64,000 nucleotides of DNA from Brassica napus (GCF_020379485.1 NC_063450.1:31534137-31598136); one strand, 5' to 3'. Numbered from the stretch's first letter, positions 25,470-37,320 are shown. Program-made: numbers and translations. The notes: generated by a model from the sequence alone, not told the origin.

Positions 25470-28412
25470 CTAACAGTTTGAGATGTTTAGCAAGTCTAAG
25501 CAATGCTTAAACTTGCTGTGAGGAACCGGCTTTGTGAACATGTCAGCATGATTATCTGCAGTTCCTACTTTCTTCACTTCAATTCGCTTCTCATCTCTCA
25601 AGAAGTGATACCTCACATCAATATGCTTCGTTCTCTCATGATGAACCTGATCCTTGGCTAAGCATATAGCACTCAAACTGTCACAATACACAGTAGCCTG
25701 ATCTTGATGCAAACCGAGATTATTAACCAATCTTCTAAGCCATATTCCTTCCTTCGTAGCTTCTGTCAGCACCATATACTCTGCCTCAGTAGTAGACAGT
25801 GTCACTGTAGACTGTAAATTCGCCTTCCAGCTAACCACAGAGCCGCCCAAGGTGAACACATAACCGGTCATAGATCTTCTGTTGTCCACATCTCCAGCAT
25901 AATCAGAATCGGAATAGTCTGTTACCAATCGCGGATTGTCGCATCCATAGATGAGACCAACATCAGATGTACCCTTCAGATACCGGAAAATCCGCTTCAC
26001 AGCTGCCCAATGCTCCTTCCCAGGTTGTCCCATAAACCTACTAACGACACTGACTGCATGTGCAAGATCTGGTCTTGTGCAGACCATTGCATACATCAAG
26101 CTTCCTACAGCGCTAGCATAAGGAACTCGAGACATATACTCTGTCTCTTCTTCAGACTGAACCTCATACATGGTAAGATGAAGATTTGATGCACACGGAG
26201 TACTAATAGGTTTACATGAAGACATTTAGAACCTTGTCAACACCTTATTAATGTAGGCCTTCTGTGACAAGAACAACTTCTTCTTCTCCCTATCTTTGAA
26301 GATCTCCATCCCTAGAATCTTCTTTGCTGCACCCAAATCCTTCATCTCAAATTCAGAACTCAGAAGCTCCTTCAACTTCTTGATATCCCACATCTTCTCT
26401 GCAGCTATCAGCATGTCATCCACGTAGAGCACCAAATAGATGAATGTATCATCTTTCAATTTTCTCATGTAGACACAACAATCATAAGGACTTTTGATGT
26501 AGCCCAACTTGATCATATAGCTGTCGAATCTCTTGTACCATTGTCTGAGAGACTGCTTAAGTCCATAAAAGGACTTCCGAAGCTTACACACATAGTCTTC
26601 TTTTCCAGGAACTCGGAAACCATCCGGCTGAGTCATGTATATCTCCTCCTCAAGCTCTCCATGAAGAAACGCAGTCTTCACATCGAGTTGCTCAAGCTCC
26701 AAGTCCTGACGTGCTACCAGCGCTAGCAACACTCTGATGGAAGTATGTCTGACCACTGGTGAAAATATCTCATTGTAGTCTACTCCCTCTCTCTGGCTAA
26801 AACCTCTTGCAACAACCCGAGATTTATACTTAACTTCTTCTGTCGGCGATGCTCCATCCTTAATCTTGTAGATCCACTTGCATGTAATAACTCTTCTCCC
26901 TGGTGGTAATGTGACCAAATCCCATGTATGATTCTTCTCATGAGACTTCATTTCGTCTCCCATTGCTGCATGCCATTTCTCATACTCGGGACAAGAAACA
27001 GCTTCCATGTAAGTGGATGGTTCATACGTATCCACTTCCTCTGCAACCTGAAGTGCATAACCCACCATATCATCAAAACGATATCTCTCTGGTGTGACAT
27101 CAACCCTTCTTGGTCGATCCTTCGTGATGCTACGCTTCGTAGCATCAGGCGGTTGAGTCTCCGTAGACTCCAACTGAACTTCTTCTACACGCTCCTCTTG
27201 ATTTTCTGTGTGTTCTTGCACATTGATCACTTCATGATCATCTTGCAGCTCCACCTGTTTATCAGTGCTACATTTCTCTGCTTCAGAACTGGACCATGAG
27301 CTTCTAACCATAGATGTTTTATCAAAGACAACATTCCTGCTTAGAACCACTCGGTTTTCTGATGGAGACCATACCATGTATCCCTTGATTCCATCACCGT
27401 AGCCCATAAACACTCTTAAAAGTGAATATTCAGCAGATCTACCTGACCACACCTCAGAAGGTATCCTGCACTCGATGCTTGTGTGGGGACCAAAATTTAT
27501 CAAGTAACAAGTCGTGTTAACTGCTTCAGCCCAAAACCGATTCTCCAAACCAGCACTCGAGAGCATGCACATCGCTCTCTCTAGCATTATTTGGTTTATC
27601 CATTTTGCAACACCATCCCGCTGTGGTGTTCCCTTGTCTGTAAGATTCTTGGCTGATGTTGCATCCTTACAAAACTGTTTAAACTCTTCCGAGCAGAGTT
27701 CCAAACCAATATCAGAATGAAGCATATCTTGCTTCGACAGATGTTGCATCCCACGCTCACCCATATGTCCAAGCCTCATATGCCATAGCTTAGTCATATC
27801 TTCCTCTGGGATCTCTGGCGATGCAACATTTGTTGAACCGGTAACCGTTGTACCCTTCAGCAAATACAGAGTACCGTTCATGAAACCCTCCAAAATCACA
27901 TCAGAACCCCTGTAGACATTCAAAACTCCATCGCCACCTGAATATTTGAACCCTCTCCTGTCCAGAAGACTCACGGATATTAAATTTTCCGTCATTGATG
28001 GAACATGCCTAACCTTGTTCAATGTGCAGAATCTACCATCATGTGTCCTGAGCTTGATTGAGCCGATCCCAACAATCTTGCAGACAAAGTCATTTGCCAT
28101 CTTAATCTTATTGTCAAGTACCTCTGTGTACTATGAAAACCACTCTCTCCTCGGTGTCATATGGTAGGATGCTCCCGTATCAAGAACCCACACATCAGAA
28201 GAGTGTGTGTGTCCGTGCACAACAAGAGCGATGTCAGTATCAGACTTGGCTTCATCCTCAGCTACTGCAGAAAAATCCAGACTGCTGCTCCTTCTTCTTC
28301 TTGGGACAGTCTGACTTCCAATGTCCCTTCTCTTTGCAATAGTTGCAAGTATCAGTTGGCTTAGGACCTTTTGGAAGCGATTTTCTGTCTTTCGACTTTC
28401 TCTTGTTCCCAT
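25470..28412 (-). pseudogene. pol: Copia pol: protease, integrase, reverse transcriptase, RNase H
   Basis: One minus-strand frame carries the protease active site WVLDTGASYHMTP (about 28150-28190), a TAG at 28128-28130, the GAG-pre-integrase block LWHMRLGHMGERGMQHL, then a jump: after SKQDMLHS it continues directly at DIGLELCSEEF, so the zinc-binding end and the first acidic catalytic residue of integrase are missing. The GTPQRDGVA and FWAEAVNT blocks follow. Reverse transcriptase has KWIYKIK, QLDVKTAFLHG and the catalytic YVDDM. A TAA at 26226-26228 separates it from RNase H (DSDYAGD, STTEAEYM, KHIDVRYHF). It cannot give a working integrase, and two stops break the polyprotein. Confidence 0.93.
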
Positions 28413-29019
28413 GTCCCTTCACACCACTGACAAACAATCCCGAAGCTTGATTGTCTGTCCCTGAGCTGGATGCCTTATGGCATAATTCCCAACTGTGAAG
28501 CGCCGACCTAACTTCTTCCAGTCTCACTGTATCTTTGCCAACAATGAACGATTGCACAAAGTTCTCGAAAGAGTTCGGCAAAGATACCAACAGGATTAGA
28601 GCAGCGTTTTCATCCTCCACCTTAACATCGATGTTGCGCAGCTCCAGTAATATCGAATTTAACTTATCAAGATGGTCTCGAAGCTCAATACCTTCTTGCA
28701 TACGCAAGGCAAAGAGGCGTTGCTTCAGAAGTAGCTTGTTCCTTAGAGATTTTGTTATGTACAAGCTCTCCAACTTCTGCCACAAACTAGCAGCAGTTTT
28801 CTCATCCGACACTTCGATGATGATCTCGTCTGCTAGACACAACAAAATTGTTGAGAACGCCTTCTCTTCTAGAGTCTCCAAATCAGCTGCTTCAGATTTC
28901 TTCTCTTACAATGGTCCCCAGATGCCTTGTTGCTTCAACAACGCCTGCATCTTAATCTGCCAAAGACTGAAGCTATTTCTCCCATCAAACTTGTCGATCT
29001 TCGCTCTTATTCCAGACAT
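28258..29019 (-). pseudogene. gag: Copia gag with nonsense and frameshift
   Basis: ATG at 29019 (MSGIRAKIDKFDG...) begins a frame with TAA at 28906-28908 after IWGPL, then continues with the UBN2-type gag domain (ETLEEKAFSTILLCLADEI, LRDHLDKLNSIL) and a CCHC zinc knuckle CNYCKEKGHWKSDC. Just after the knuckle a lysine-rich stretch shifts frame, so gag ends about 28258 and the protease is read in another frame. An intact product would package the RNA. Confidence 0.9.
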
Positions 29020-29043
29020 CTTCTCACTAGATCACAACCCGAA

Positions 29044-29055
29044 GCTCTGATACCA
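29044..29055 (-). other. Copia primer-binding site
   Basis: Minus-strand TGGTATCAGAGC, the complement of the 3' end of initiator tRNA-Met, three bases from the 5' LTR. Confidence 0.95.
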
Positions 29056-29058
29056 GTT

Positions 29059-29424
29059 TGTTGTAACGGACGTGAGAAGGAACAGATGCGGAAACAGATG
29101 AATAAAAGCGATGTAACTACGACACAGATATTTAACGTGGTTCACCCTTAGGGCTACGTCCACGGGCAAAGAGAGATCTTATTATTGGAGGCGATATTGA
29201 GCTTACAAAGTGCAAGTTCAAGACTACTTCGAATACAAGATATATATAGTAACATCTCGCATCTAAAACCCTAGACTAAACAGACTCATGGGCCTAAGCC
29301 CACGATCAGATGTAACATCCATAATAACTTGATGCAACTTTCTTGATGCAACCGAATCGGTATGATGTACGTGATGTAACATCCATCGCCTAGATGTAAC
29401 ATCCAGATTCAAGGCATATCAACA
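29059..29424 (-). repeat. 5' LTR of the copia element
   Basis: 366 bp, closely matching 24729-25082, with the same TGTTGATATGCC start on the minus strand. Confidence 0.93.
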
Positions 29425-29559
29425 TATAGATTATCATGTGTTATATTGTTAATATCATCGACATCATTTCAAACTAAAACAATATGTCAACCGTCAAAGT
29501 TGGAATTCATTCTAGAATCTATAAGCCCTTTCTCAATTGTTATAAGCCCTTTCTCAATT

Positions 29560-29696
29560 GTTATGTTCTCTAAGAAAGACCAAAATTTCTAAACTCCATC
29601 ACCTGGAGGAAAACAGTACATGTGAGTTGTTATCTTGTTCCAGGACAGATCACGTTGTGGAGTCACCCTCCAGCGAGCTTTTCCTTGTCACGTAGT
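29560..29696 (+). pseudogene. Fragment of a DUF295 gene
   Basis: Parts of the downstream DUF295 gene recur here: ATGTTCTCTAAGAAAGACC...CCATCACCTGGAGG and TCTTGTTCCAGGACAGATC...GAGCTTTTCC match 31768-31815 and 31932-31978, but the roughly 120 bp between them is reduced to about 20 bp and an in-frame TAA has arisen. It is a decayed paralog or partial duplicate. Just before it, ATAAGCCCTTTCTCAATTGTT occurs twice in tandem (29521-29562). Confidence 0.7.
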
Positions 29697-30009
29697 ATAT
29701 ATATCTTTGCTTGTTTATGTTGCTCGGTTTCATTCAATAACATTCTTAATTAGATCATATTTGTTTGCATAACGCTGTGTCTTATGCCAGTCGGACAAAT
29801 AACTTCAAAATCTGTCGGTTAAACCGAAATCAGAAGCTGAACCCAAACCGAAAGCGAGTGTTTATTGATTTTGTCTTCCCTTCGTCGGCTTGTGTTTTTC
29901 AGAGCCGAATTGAAATTTCAAGAAGTTTTGGGTCTTCCAAATGCAATATTTTCCTCAGGGGTCAACAATCAATTTTGGAAAATACAAACCTTGGCAGAAT
30001 GTTCTTTCT

Positions 30010-30966
30010 GAACAATACTTAGGTTCACCCTTACGATGAATGGTTAAATTCACCACACTCTTCATAACCAACCAAAATGCCATGTACGAATAATTTAAAA
30101 AGGCAATAAAAATAAAAAATTAAATAGCTGGAAAAAAACAACACCGACATTAATTAGCGCCATCCGCAAAATTCTAAATTCTAAAAACCTAAACTCTAAA
30201 ACCATAAACCCTAAATCCAAAACACTAAACCATAAACCCCAACCCTAAATCTTAAGCCCTAAACCCATACTCTACACAATAAACCCTAAATCCTAAAATC
30301 TAAACCCTAAAGCCTAAACCAAAAACTCTAAACCCTAAACCCTAAATCCTAAAATCTAAACCCTAAATCCTAAACCCTAAACCCAAAACTTTAAATCTTA
30401 AACCCAAACCCTAAATCATAAACCCTAAACCCAAAACTTTAAATCTTAAACCCAAACTCTAAATCATAAACCCTAAAACCCAAACCTCTAAACCGTAAAC
30501 CTTAATCTTTTTAACTACCAGATGGGTTTACGGTTTAAAGGTTTGAGTTTAGGGTTTAGGATTTAGAGTTTAGGGTTTAGAATTTAGAGTTTTGGATCTA
30601 GAGTTTAGGATTTGAGTTTAGGGTTTTGGATTTAGAATTTATGATTTAGATTTTAGGGTTTATGGTTTAGAGTTTTGGGGTAGGGTTTAGATTTTAGGAT
30701 TTAAGGTTTATTGTTTAGAGTTTGGGTTTAAGGTTTAAGATTAGGGTTTAGATTTTAGGATTGAGATTTATGGTTTAGTGTTTCGGATTTAGGATTTATG
30801 GTTTTAGAGTTTAGGTTTTTAGACGACATTAATTAATGTCGGTGTTGTTTTTTTTCAGCTATTTTTTTCTATTTTTATTGTCTTTTTTAATTACTCTTAC
30901 ATGATATTTTGATTGATTATGAAGACTGTGGTGAATTTAACCATTCATCACGTAAACCTAAGTATT
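30010..30966. mobile_element. Fold-back Mutator-type MITE built of telomere-like repeats
   Basis: Long inverted arms: AATACTTAGGTT...GATGAATGGTTAAATTCACC at the left is mirrored at the right end, and the perfect 9-bp duplication GTTCTTTCT (30001-30009, 30967-30975) fits Mutator-type insertion. The arms contain degenerate CCCTAAA repeats on the left (about 30170-30500) and TTTAGGG repeats on the right (about 30535-30820). No coding capacity; nearly the whole element can form one hairpin. Confidence 0.8.
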
Positions 30967-31120
30967 GTTCTTTCTTTTTATATTGACTTTCCATAATTAA
31001 CATTCTCCGTTTAATGTGAACTTGGTGTGCAAGGTGTAGTCTCAATATATTAAAGCTAAACCACGATGGACAAGCTGAATACTCGCAAGATTCACAGACA
31101 TTTTGTTTAGGGTTTACACA

Positions 31121-32507
31121 ATGTTCCAGCTTAATTTCAAACCTTCTGTCTTTAGAAATGTCATCGTAAGCTTTCTATTTCTCTGTTCTGTGTTCTTTTA
31201 TAAATTTTCGCTTAGTTGTCTCTGATTATTTCAATGCGCAGAGACACACTACAAATAGCGTTCGAATGTTCTCATCTTCAACACCAACCTTTCCGTTTAT
31301 GTTGATTGACTACCTCACCAACTTCTCATCCGTTGAAGACGATGGTCCTGTGACAAAATGGTACGGAAGCAGTCCCCCAAATTGCTACAATCAAAAGGAA
31401 ATATTGATTAGAGACTGGAAACTCAGGGAGGAGGTCCTTGAAGCGATGACTTCCGGATTTTTGCGTAATCAATCATTGGGATTCCCTGATTATTATCTAT
31501 CTGGTAGTGGTGATAAGTTCCCTATTCTCCTCAAACACAAACCCTCTGAACCGGAGTTAACAGAGGTAAGTGCAAATCTACCTCCTTTGCCTTGTGGAAC
31601 CAAGATTCAAAACATTGCCATGTCTTGTTTTTCTGACCGAAAAAAAGATTGGGTGGTGTGTGTCAAGTTACCTGGATCTCAGTTGAGTCTTTTTAGACCT
31701 TTTTGTAACTCTAAATGGATAAACGTCAAACCAATGCCTGAGTGTATAAGCTCTCTCTCGAGTATCATGTTCTCCAAGAAAGATCAACGGTTCTACATTC
31801 CATCACCTGGAGGCAACCATTTGTGCTCTTTGGATCTCAACTTCAATGAAGATGACAAGCCTCGGTTCTTGCGCGTCGGGTTTGAAGATTATCCTGAGTC
31901 GGTGGTCAGCGAGTTGGAGGAATTGAATTCTTGTTCCAGGACAGACCATCTTGTGGAATCCCCCACTGGAGAGCTTTTCTACATTAAGTGGTATGTATTA
32001 TGACTATAACCTACCTAATCCTTTTTTTTTTCTTGACTATGGCATTGGCTTAATCTTGTTTCTTTTGGCAGGTAAGGTGAGGAGTACGAGGGTGAGGACT
32101 TGGATGAAGATGAAAACTACAACGATGTGGTGAGATCATTGACGCACAAAACCAAAAAGTTCATGGTGTTTAGAGAGAAAGAAACAGGATACGCTGAAGA
32201 AAAGAAAAATGAGGTTATAATATACACAGAAGAAGATGATAAGACTACGACCTACACAGAAGACATTGGAGATCTCTGCATTTTTGTTGGACATAGTCAG
32301 GCTTACTGTGTCCCGGCCAGCTCGTCTCCTGGACTCAAGCCTAACTGCATCTATTTCGTGGGCTACAGCTTCGGTGTTTATGATATCACCACAGAAACTT
32401 GCACTACCTTCTTTACCAGAGATGCTGACGAAGAAGATAATGAGATAGTTCCGTTAAGGAGATTAGATTTCCCTTACTGGCCTCCCCCATTTCCGATCTC
32501 TAGGTAA
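31121..32507 (+). pseudogene. DUF295 protein, mitochondrial-type, probable premature stop
   Basis: Exons 31121-31165, 31242-31990 and 32072-32507, with GT-AG introns at 31166-31241 and 31991-32071. Exon 1 gives MFQLNFKPSVFRNVI, and with the following RHTTNSVRMFSSS it looks like a mitochondrial presequence, as in the Brassicaceae DUF295-organellar proteins. The DUF295 (beta-propeller-like) region follows, with FYIPSPGGNHLCSLDL and a C-terminal KFMVFREKE block. Joining exons 2 and 3 gives TGG then TAA (32073-32075) where the family has Tyr, so the product would end about two thirds of the way along (265 residues); the homologous frame continues intact for another 143 codons to 32507. Either a recent pseudogene or a truncated allele; function unknown. 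Confidence 0.78.
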
Positions 32508-32683
32508 GAACTAAAAAAAAGCTTTAGTTTTTTCTTTTGTTCGTGAGTTTTGTGTTCGTTCTCATTTTCCTTTATTATAGACATTGATGAGTACACGTAT
32601 AATTATCCTTGTATTAAAAGCTCGAGAGCTTCTTGCCTGCACCTTTTTGCTTCAGAATGCACTCTGAAACATATTAGTCACCT

Positions 32684-32911
32684 TGACGGGATGTGGTAGC
32701 TCGTTTGGTAAGGATCTTGGGGGCCAATTGTCATGTTTCCGGGTTCGACGCCAGGCGGATGAGAACTGCCCATCCTGTCATCAAATGCGGTACTGGGTGT
32801 TGGGCCTTGTCCCCAGCCCAGGTAAAGCCCTCCCGGATGAAGTGGACCGCTGCCTAACCGGACCCAGGGGAATGATCCACGTAAGTGGGGAAGACCTGGA
32901 TTATCAAAAAA
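32684..32911 (+). mobile_element. tRNA-derived SINE
   Basis: It is bounded by a 17-bp duplication AAACATATTAGTCACCT (32667-32683 and 32912-32928). The head has an RNA polymerase III A box (TGGTAGCTCGTTTGGTAAGG) and B box (GGGTTCGACGCC), then a body and an A-rich tail (TTATCAAAAAAA). Inserted about 180 bp downstream of the DUF295 stop. Confidence 0.9.
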
Positions 32912-32928
32912 AAACATATTAGTCACCT

Positions 32929-33433
32929 GTCTCGTTAAACTTATGAACCTTGTGCAAATTATAATATCTCAGGAAGAATAATAAAAACATTTTGCAGAAA
33001 GGGACCTAACTTTTAGAAATATTACCCTAATCCTTATAAAAAACGCGGAAATTTTTTTTAGACTTCGTGCAAATGCACTTCTCGCATTTGGCAAGAGCCG
33101 GGGCCGGGTCTCATTATAGTTGAGTAATAATAACAACAATAACTACAAGTTTACACTGGTAAACTCAACTGGATTCCAACGCTTTTCCTATGAAAACACA
33201 CATCAAAGGCGAACATAAAGGAGGGCTACGATTGAGGAATATACATCGAAGAGAGATTTAAACCTTTTCTAGCTTTTATTTATTAGTTTTAAAGCTTCTA
33301 ATCGTTTCAAGTTGTATGTATATACAAGTAAAAGCAGTTGTTCAGATTATAACAAAGGGTCAATAATAAACCAAGACAATTTAAGTTTGCACTCCTGACC
33401 TTCCTCATATGATAAGAGTTTTTTTTTTTTTTT
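32929..33433. other. Intergenic region between the SINE and the F-box gene
   Basis: No gene seen. A poly(T) run (33419-33435) adjoins the 3' end of the minus-strand F-box gene. Confidence 0.5.
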
Positions 33434-34886
33434 TCATCGGAACAAAAGCTGAGATGCTGTTGAAACCCTAGGAATATCTTTCAACTCCTCGATGATCAAA
33501 CCTTGCTCTTGAAGATCGTAGCTGGGTCTAAGAGAGATTGTCGCGGTCTTTAAATGCTTAGAGTGAGCTAGAATGTATGTCAAGAATTCTTCCTCTTCTT
33601 CTCCATCTTCATATTCTATCCACTCAAATATTTCGAGTGTTGAGGACAAGCATCCGGGAACATAGTTGGGTTGGTTCCATGTAAGTAGAACATCCTCGTA
33701 TCGATCTCTGTATGCCTGAGAAACAACTATATATGGCTAAGCAAAAAAAATTTCTTTTATTTCAATTAATACTGTGGTGGAAGAAGAGGATACGTACATC
33801 ATCAACCGTAAGATTTCTTAGTTTCGGAGCATTTCCAAGTAAAAGCATAAGTGGTTCCAGCCAATCTGAATCCTCTGGGTCTATTATTAACTTTACAAGT
33901 CGAGAAAAGTTGACGGTGCTACAACAGACAAGCTGCAATGATACAAAGCAAAGAGTAAGTTGATGCGAACAATATTATATGTAGAGATAGAGAAAGAGAG
34001 CTACCGTTTCATGATTCAAGCACAACTCAAGAGACAAGACAGAAGAAAAAGATCTTAAAAGCTTTTCACCAGGGCAAGAGTTAGAACTGAGATATGCACC
34101 CTTAAGACAAGGCATATGATTGGTCGAGCAGTAGTCTCTCGAAATATCCATGACGTGGAATTCTTCCAATGCCGGAGTATCAATAACTAAGCACCTACCA
34201 TTGTCTTCTTCTTCAACATCATTGTTCATAAAGCAATTGTGATATAATAAGCACCATAAGGAAGGAACTTTCACGGTCAACGTTTTCAAATTGTCATCCT
34301 TTTTCCGTGTCACAAACAAAGCCTTGAGAGTAGGGCAGCTAATCGATAGAAACCTACGGAGAGAATCGTCGTCTTTATACACCACAGAGGAAAGCTCGAG
34401 TTTTTTTAGGGATGGAAGACAAGAAGAATAAGGGAAATCCACAAGAATCTTGTGGGAGAGAGAAAGTTCCCTGAGAGATTCACATGAGTAAAGGCTGTTG
34501 GGCAATCTCGTTGGATCTGCGGACCATACAAGCTCGAAAATTATCTCACGTACGCGACGATCAACAACGTTTGCAACGCACTTTCCGACATCAACATCGG
34601 TAGGACATTGTGAACCGAGTAGCACAGCTAAGGTGTCTACTAGAGGTGCCTTGTGGTATTGCAGCGACTTGTGTAGAAACGACCAAACGCTATTTCTGCC
34701 TTCTTTCTCATCTTTGTAATCAAGTACAGGTACCATCGTCCAAATAGAGAGCCACCTTTTTGACATAAACATGGTGGCCACTGCGTCTTTTGTAGGGATA
34801 AGGCTCAATATCGCCACGATCAAATCATCTGGTAACTCACTAATCCTGTCCTCACAAACTCTCTCTTCAACTTTGGCTTCCGACAT
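33434..34886 (-). CDS. F-box/FBD/LRR protein
   Basis: Exons on the minus strand: 34886-34005, 33932-33798 and 33715-33434, with GT-AG introns; phases agree and give 432 residues, normal for the family. The start is the ATG at 34886 (MSEAKVEERVCEDRIS); the frame runs a little further upstream but only with non-ATG codons. The N-terminal F-box is DRISELPDDLIVAILSLIPT...SKRWLSIWT. Leucine-rich segments follow (LPNSLYSCESLRELSLSH, LPSLKKLELSS), and exons 2-3 encode the FBD part (WNQPNYVPGCLSSTLEIFEW). Such proteins are presumed substrate receptors of SCF ubiquitin ligases; the target is unknown. I see no disabling mutation, although transposons flank both sides. Confidence 0.9.
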
Positions 34887-34988
34887 CTTACCAAGCAAAA
34901 CCCTACGAGAATGAGATCGGCTCGTCTAGAGAAAGTCTTTATTATTATTATTTTTTAGGTCTTGCATTGTAAAATCTAATCCTCCTAT

Positions 34989-35220
34989 CCTCCTATATAT
35001 ATATATCTATATTAATTGAGAAGTCATTTAATTAATTTCTGATAACGTGTCTTTCATAGGAGAGCTTTCCAATTAATTATTATAATTTGATTGGTTGATG
35101 AATTTTTTTTATTTAATTAATTTTTTTTAAAAAAAACCATTTATTTAATTAATTTTTCTTTAAAAAGAAACCATTCATAGAATTACCTAATCTAATACAT
35201 GTTTTCAAACATACAATTAA
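34989..35220 (+). mobile_element. Helitron 5' end interrupted by a TIR element
   Basis: The terminus TATTAATTGAGAAGTCATTT and the following GGAGAGCTTTCCAATTAATT, TTTGATTGGTTGATG match the other Helitron 5' ends here. The sequence resumes after 37647 with CATCTTAAATATAGGTGAAT, so the element at 35221-37644 split it. Confidence 0.65.
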
Positions 35221-35352
35221 AGCTTCAATTGGTGACCCCCATTGTTGAACAAAATGAATTGAACAAAATGTTGGAAGAAAAAATCATCTAAAAAATTGAA
35301 TTGAAAAAAAAACTGAAAAAAGAGAAATAAATGAACAGATAGTAAACATAAA

Positions 35353-36313
35353 GGGATAATTTGCAAAATACCCTATTTAGGATTTGAAATTTGATAATTG
35401 TATTTTCTATTTTAACTTTTGAAAAATACACTTTCTTAATTATGAATTGACCTTTTTACCCAAGATATAATTCGAAATTAATATATAAATTCGAAATTAA
35501 TAAAATAATATCATTAAAATTAGATAAATATGTGTGTTGAGATAAATATGTGATTTTACCATTTAAATTTTACAATAACAAAGATAAACATGTGAATTAT
35601 GACTTGTTTTGACTTTATCATGATGTTTATACAGATTTTCCTTTATTTTATTTTCTTCAACTTACATAAACAAGTCACGTTGTTAAAAAGGAAAAGCAAG
35701 TCACGTTTGTCTCTACAAAATTTTCATCTTTTCTACTGGAGCCAAGTAAGTTCTAGCTAATATGATATATTCGGATATGTGTTTTTTTTTTGATTTTGAA
35801 TATGAAAAATAATTGCACTGATTATTATTCATCGGTTTGTTCTTCTTTTTTCACGTGTCATGAAAATCCAATAAATCTGTTTGAGCCAATGATTTGATTC
35901 GTGTATCTTACAAATTTTTTAATTTATGTTTTTTATATAGAGATGGAGTACAAGATTCAAAAATGAAGTAATGGAAAAAGAAAGACAGAGGAAGAACAAA
36001 TACATAACAACACTTTAAAGTCACAGAAAACATATGGTGTTGCTTGCATTGAAGTCTTATCGAAAGATTACTTTCATGTGTATATGAAAGAGTTGGAAGA
36101 AATTCTGAACAGTGGATTCACAAATAATTTCCTATCTCTAACGATTTTCTTTTAAATAAATTTTTTAAAAATTGTTTAATAGGAATTGATAACTATTAAG
36201 ATTGGACAATTTGGTAAATTTATATATAAATAAGTGTATTTTTCAAAAAGCTTAAACAAAGGTGTATTTTTCAAATTATATTCTTATTGAAGTGCATTTA
36301 TCCAAAATTTCCC
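35353..36313. mobile_element. Mutator-type MITE
   Basis: GGGATAATTTGCAAAATACC at the left and an inverted counterpart ending CCAAAATTTCCC at the right, flanked by the perfect 9-bp duplication AAACATAAA (35344-35352, 36314-36322). Repeated GTGTATTTTTCAAA motifs; no ORF. Confidence 0.8.
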
Positions 36314-36646
36314 AAACATAAATGGTAAACAAAACGATGAATAGTATTTTTTCAGAATTTTAGATAATATAAATTAGCTACAAAAAATACGTACAATGAA
36401 ACTATGAAGCTTTAAACTTATTATACAAGTTAAATTTCTAAGTAAAATATGTTATAATTCTACCAATAAAAGATTTGTATCTTTTTACATACGACACATA
36501 GGATCTACATTTAAAAGGTGCCATAGAAAAGTAAGAAAAATAATATAATTATATGAAGACATGCAAGAGATAGTTTTGGCTACGAAAATACTAAAAGAAA
36601 ATACAAAACAGCGATCTTTAACTCTTCTGTTCGTTTAAACCTTTTT

Positions 36647-37320
36647 TTTTTTACAGCAAACATTTACAGACTCATGTAGACTCTGTAAACCAAGGTGGTA
36701 AATCTGCATCCATGTGCACGACGAAAGACGATTGTTGCCGAGCACTACGTGTCAAGCTATCCGCCCTTTTGTTCTCCGTCCTAGGAACATGAACAATTTC
36801 TGAGCTGACAAAACTTTGTCGCAGAAGCTTGATATCTTCCAGGTAGCCTTCAAATGTTGGCCATTCCTCTGGTTCCGAAACCATCTTCACCAGTTGAGAA
36901 CAATCCGTTGCAAACGTAACCTGAAACTGCCTTAAATTTCGCATACATTCCATTGCCCAAATTAATGCCTCCATCTCCGAATGAAGAGGTGAGAGGGATG
37001 CCCTTACATTCCGTGCCCCCAATAAGCTATCAAACCCTGGTAACGTACTAAGTCATCTTTGTCCTGAAAAAAAATCTTTATCTTTCCAAGAACCGTCCGT
37101 GAAGCACCATCTTCCTATAGTCCCTACATCAGGCCTTACCTGTACTTCTTGTACCAACCTATGATTATAAATAACTTGTGTCTCAGCCCACAGTGTTGAT
37201 TCAACTTCTGCCAGTCGCAGCGTGTCTCTTGGATCTGTGTCAAGGTTACTGAACACTTTGTTGTTACGATCCTTCCAAATATACCATAATATCCATGCAA
37301 ACTGATGATCCTCCATTTTT
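36647..37320 (-). pseudogene. 5'-truncated LINE with RNase H domain
   Basis: The minus strand encodes the C-terminal end of a plant non-LTR retrotransposon: WILWYIWKDRNNKVF, RWCFTDGSWK, then an RNase H domain (SPLHSEMEALIWAMECMRN, ATDCSQLVKMVS, VPRTENKRADSLTR) ending PPWFTEST. One in-frame TGA at 37050-37052 replaces the expected Trp. A poly(A) tail (36647-36656 as T on the plus strand) and a 14-bp duplication GTTTAAACCTTTTT (36633-36646, 37321-37334) show insertion by target-primed reverse transcription, 5'-truncated. Confidence 0.9.

Larger units (their letters stand above)
24729..29424 (-). mobile_element. Ty1/copia LTR retrotransposon, complete but defective
   Basis: LTRs at 24729-25082 (3' LTR) and 29059-29424 (5' LTR) are flanked by the perfect 5-bp duplication TATAG (24724-24728 and 29425-29429). 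On the minus strand the order is 5' LTR, a primer-binding site complementary to initiator tRNA-Met, gag, protease, integrase, reverse transcriptase, RNase H, a minisatellite, a polypurine tract (GGTGGAGAAT) and the 3' LTR; this gene order defines Ty1/copia. Stops, a frameshift and an integrase deletion disable it. Confidence 0.95.

Noticed and set aside
25179..25473. Two overlapping open frames
   Set aside because: They fall in the copia 3' UTR minisatellite and have repeat-type composition (ARGQMPQR and similar).
26541..29151. Plus-strand frames across the copia element
   Set aside because: Antisense to gag-pol; no recognised domain.
30170..30830. Telomeric repeat array
   Set aside because: Units are degenerate and lie in inverted orientation inside a transposon with its own target duplication; not a chromosome end.
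32694..32760. tRNA gene
   Set aside because: A and B boxes are present but no complete cloverleaf; it is the head of a SINE with a poly(A) tail and 17-bp duplication.
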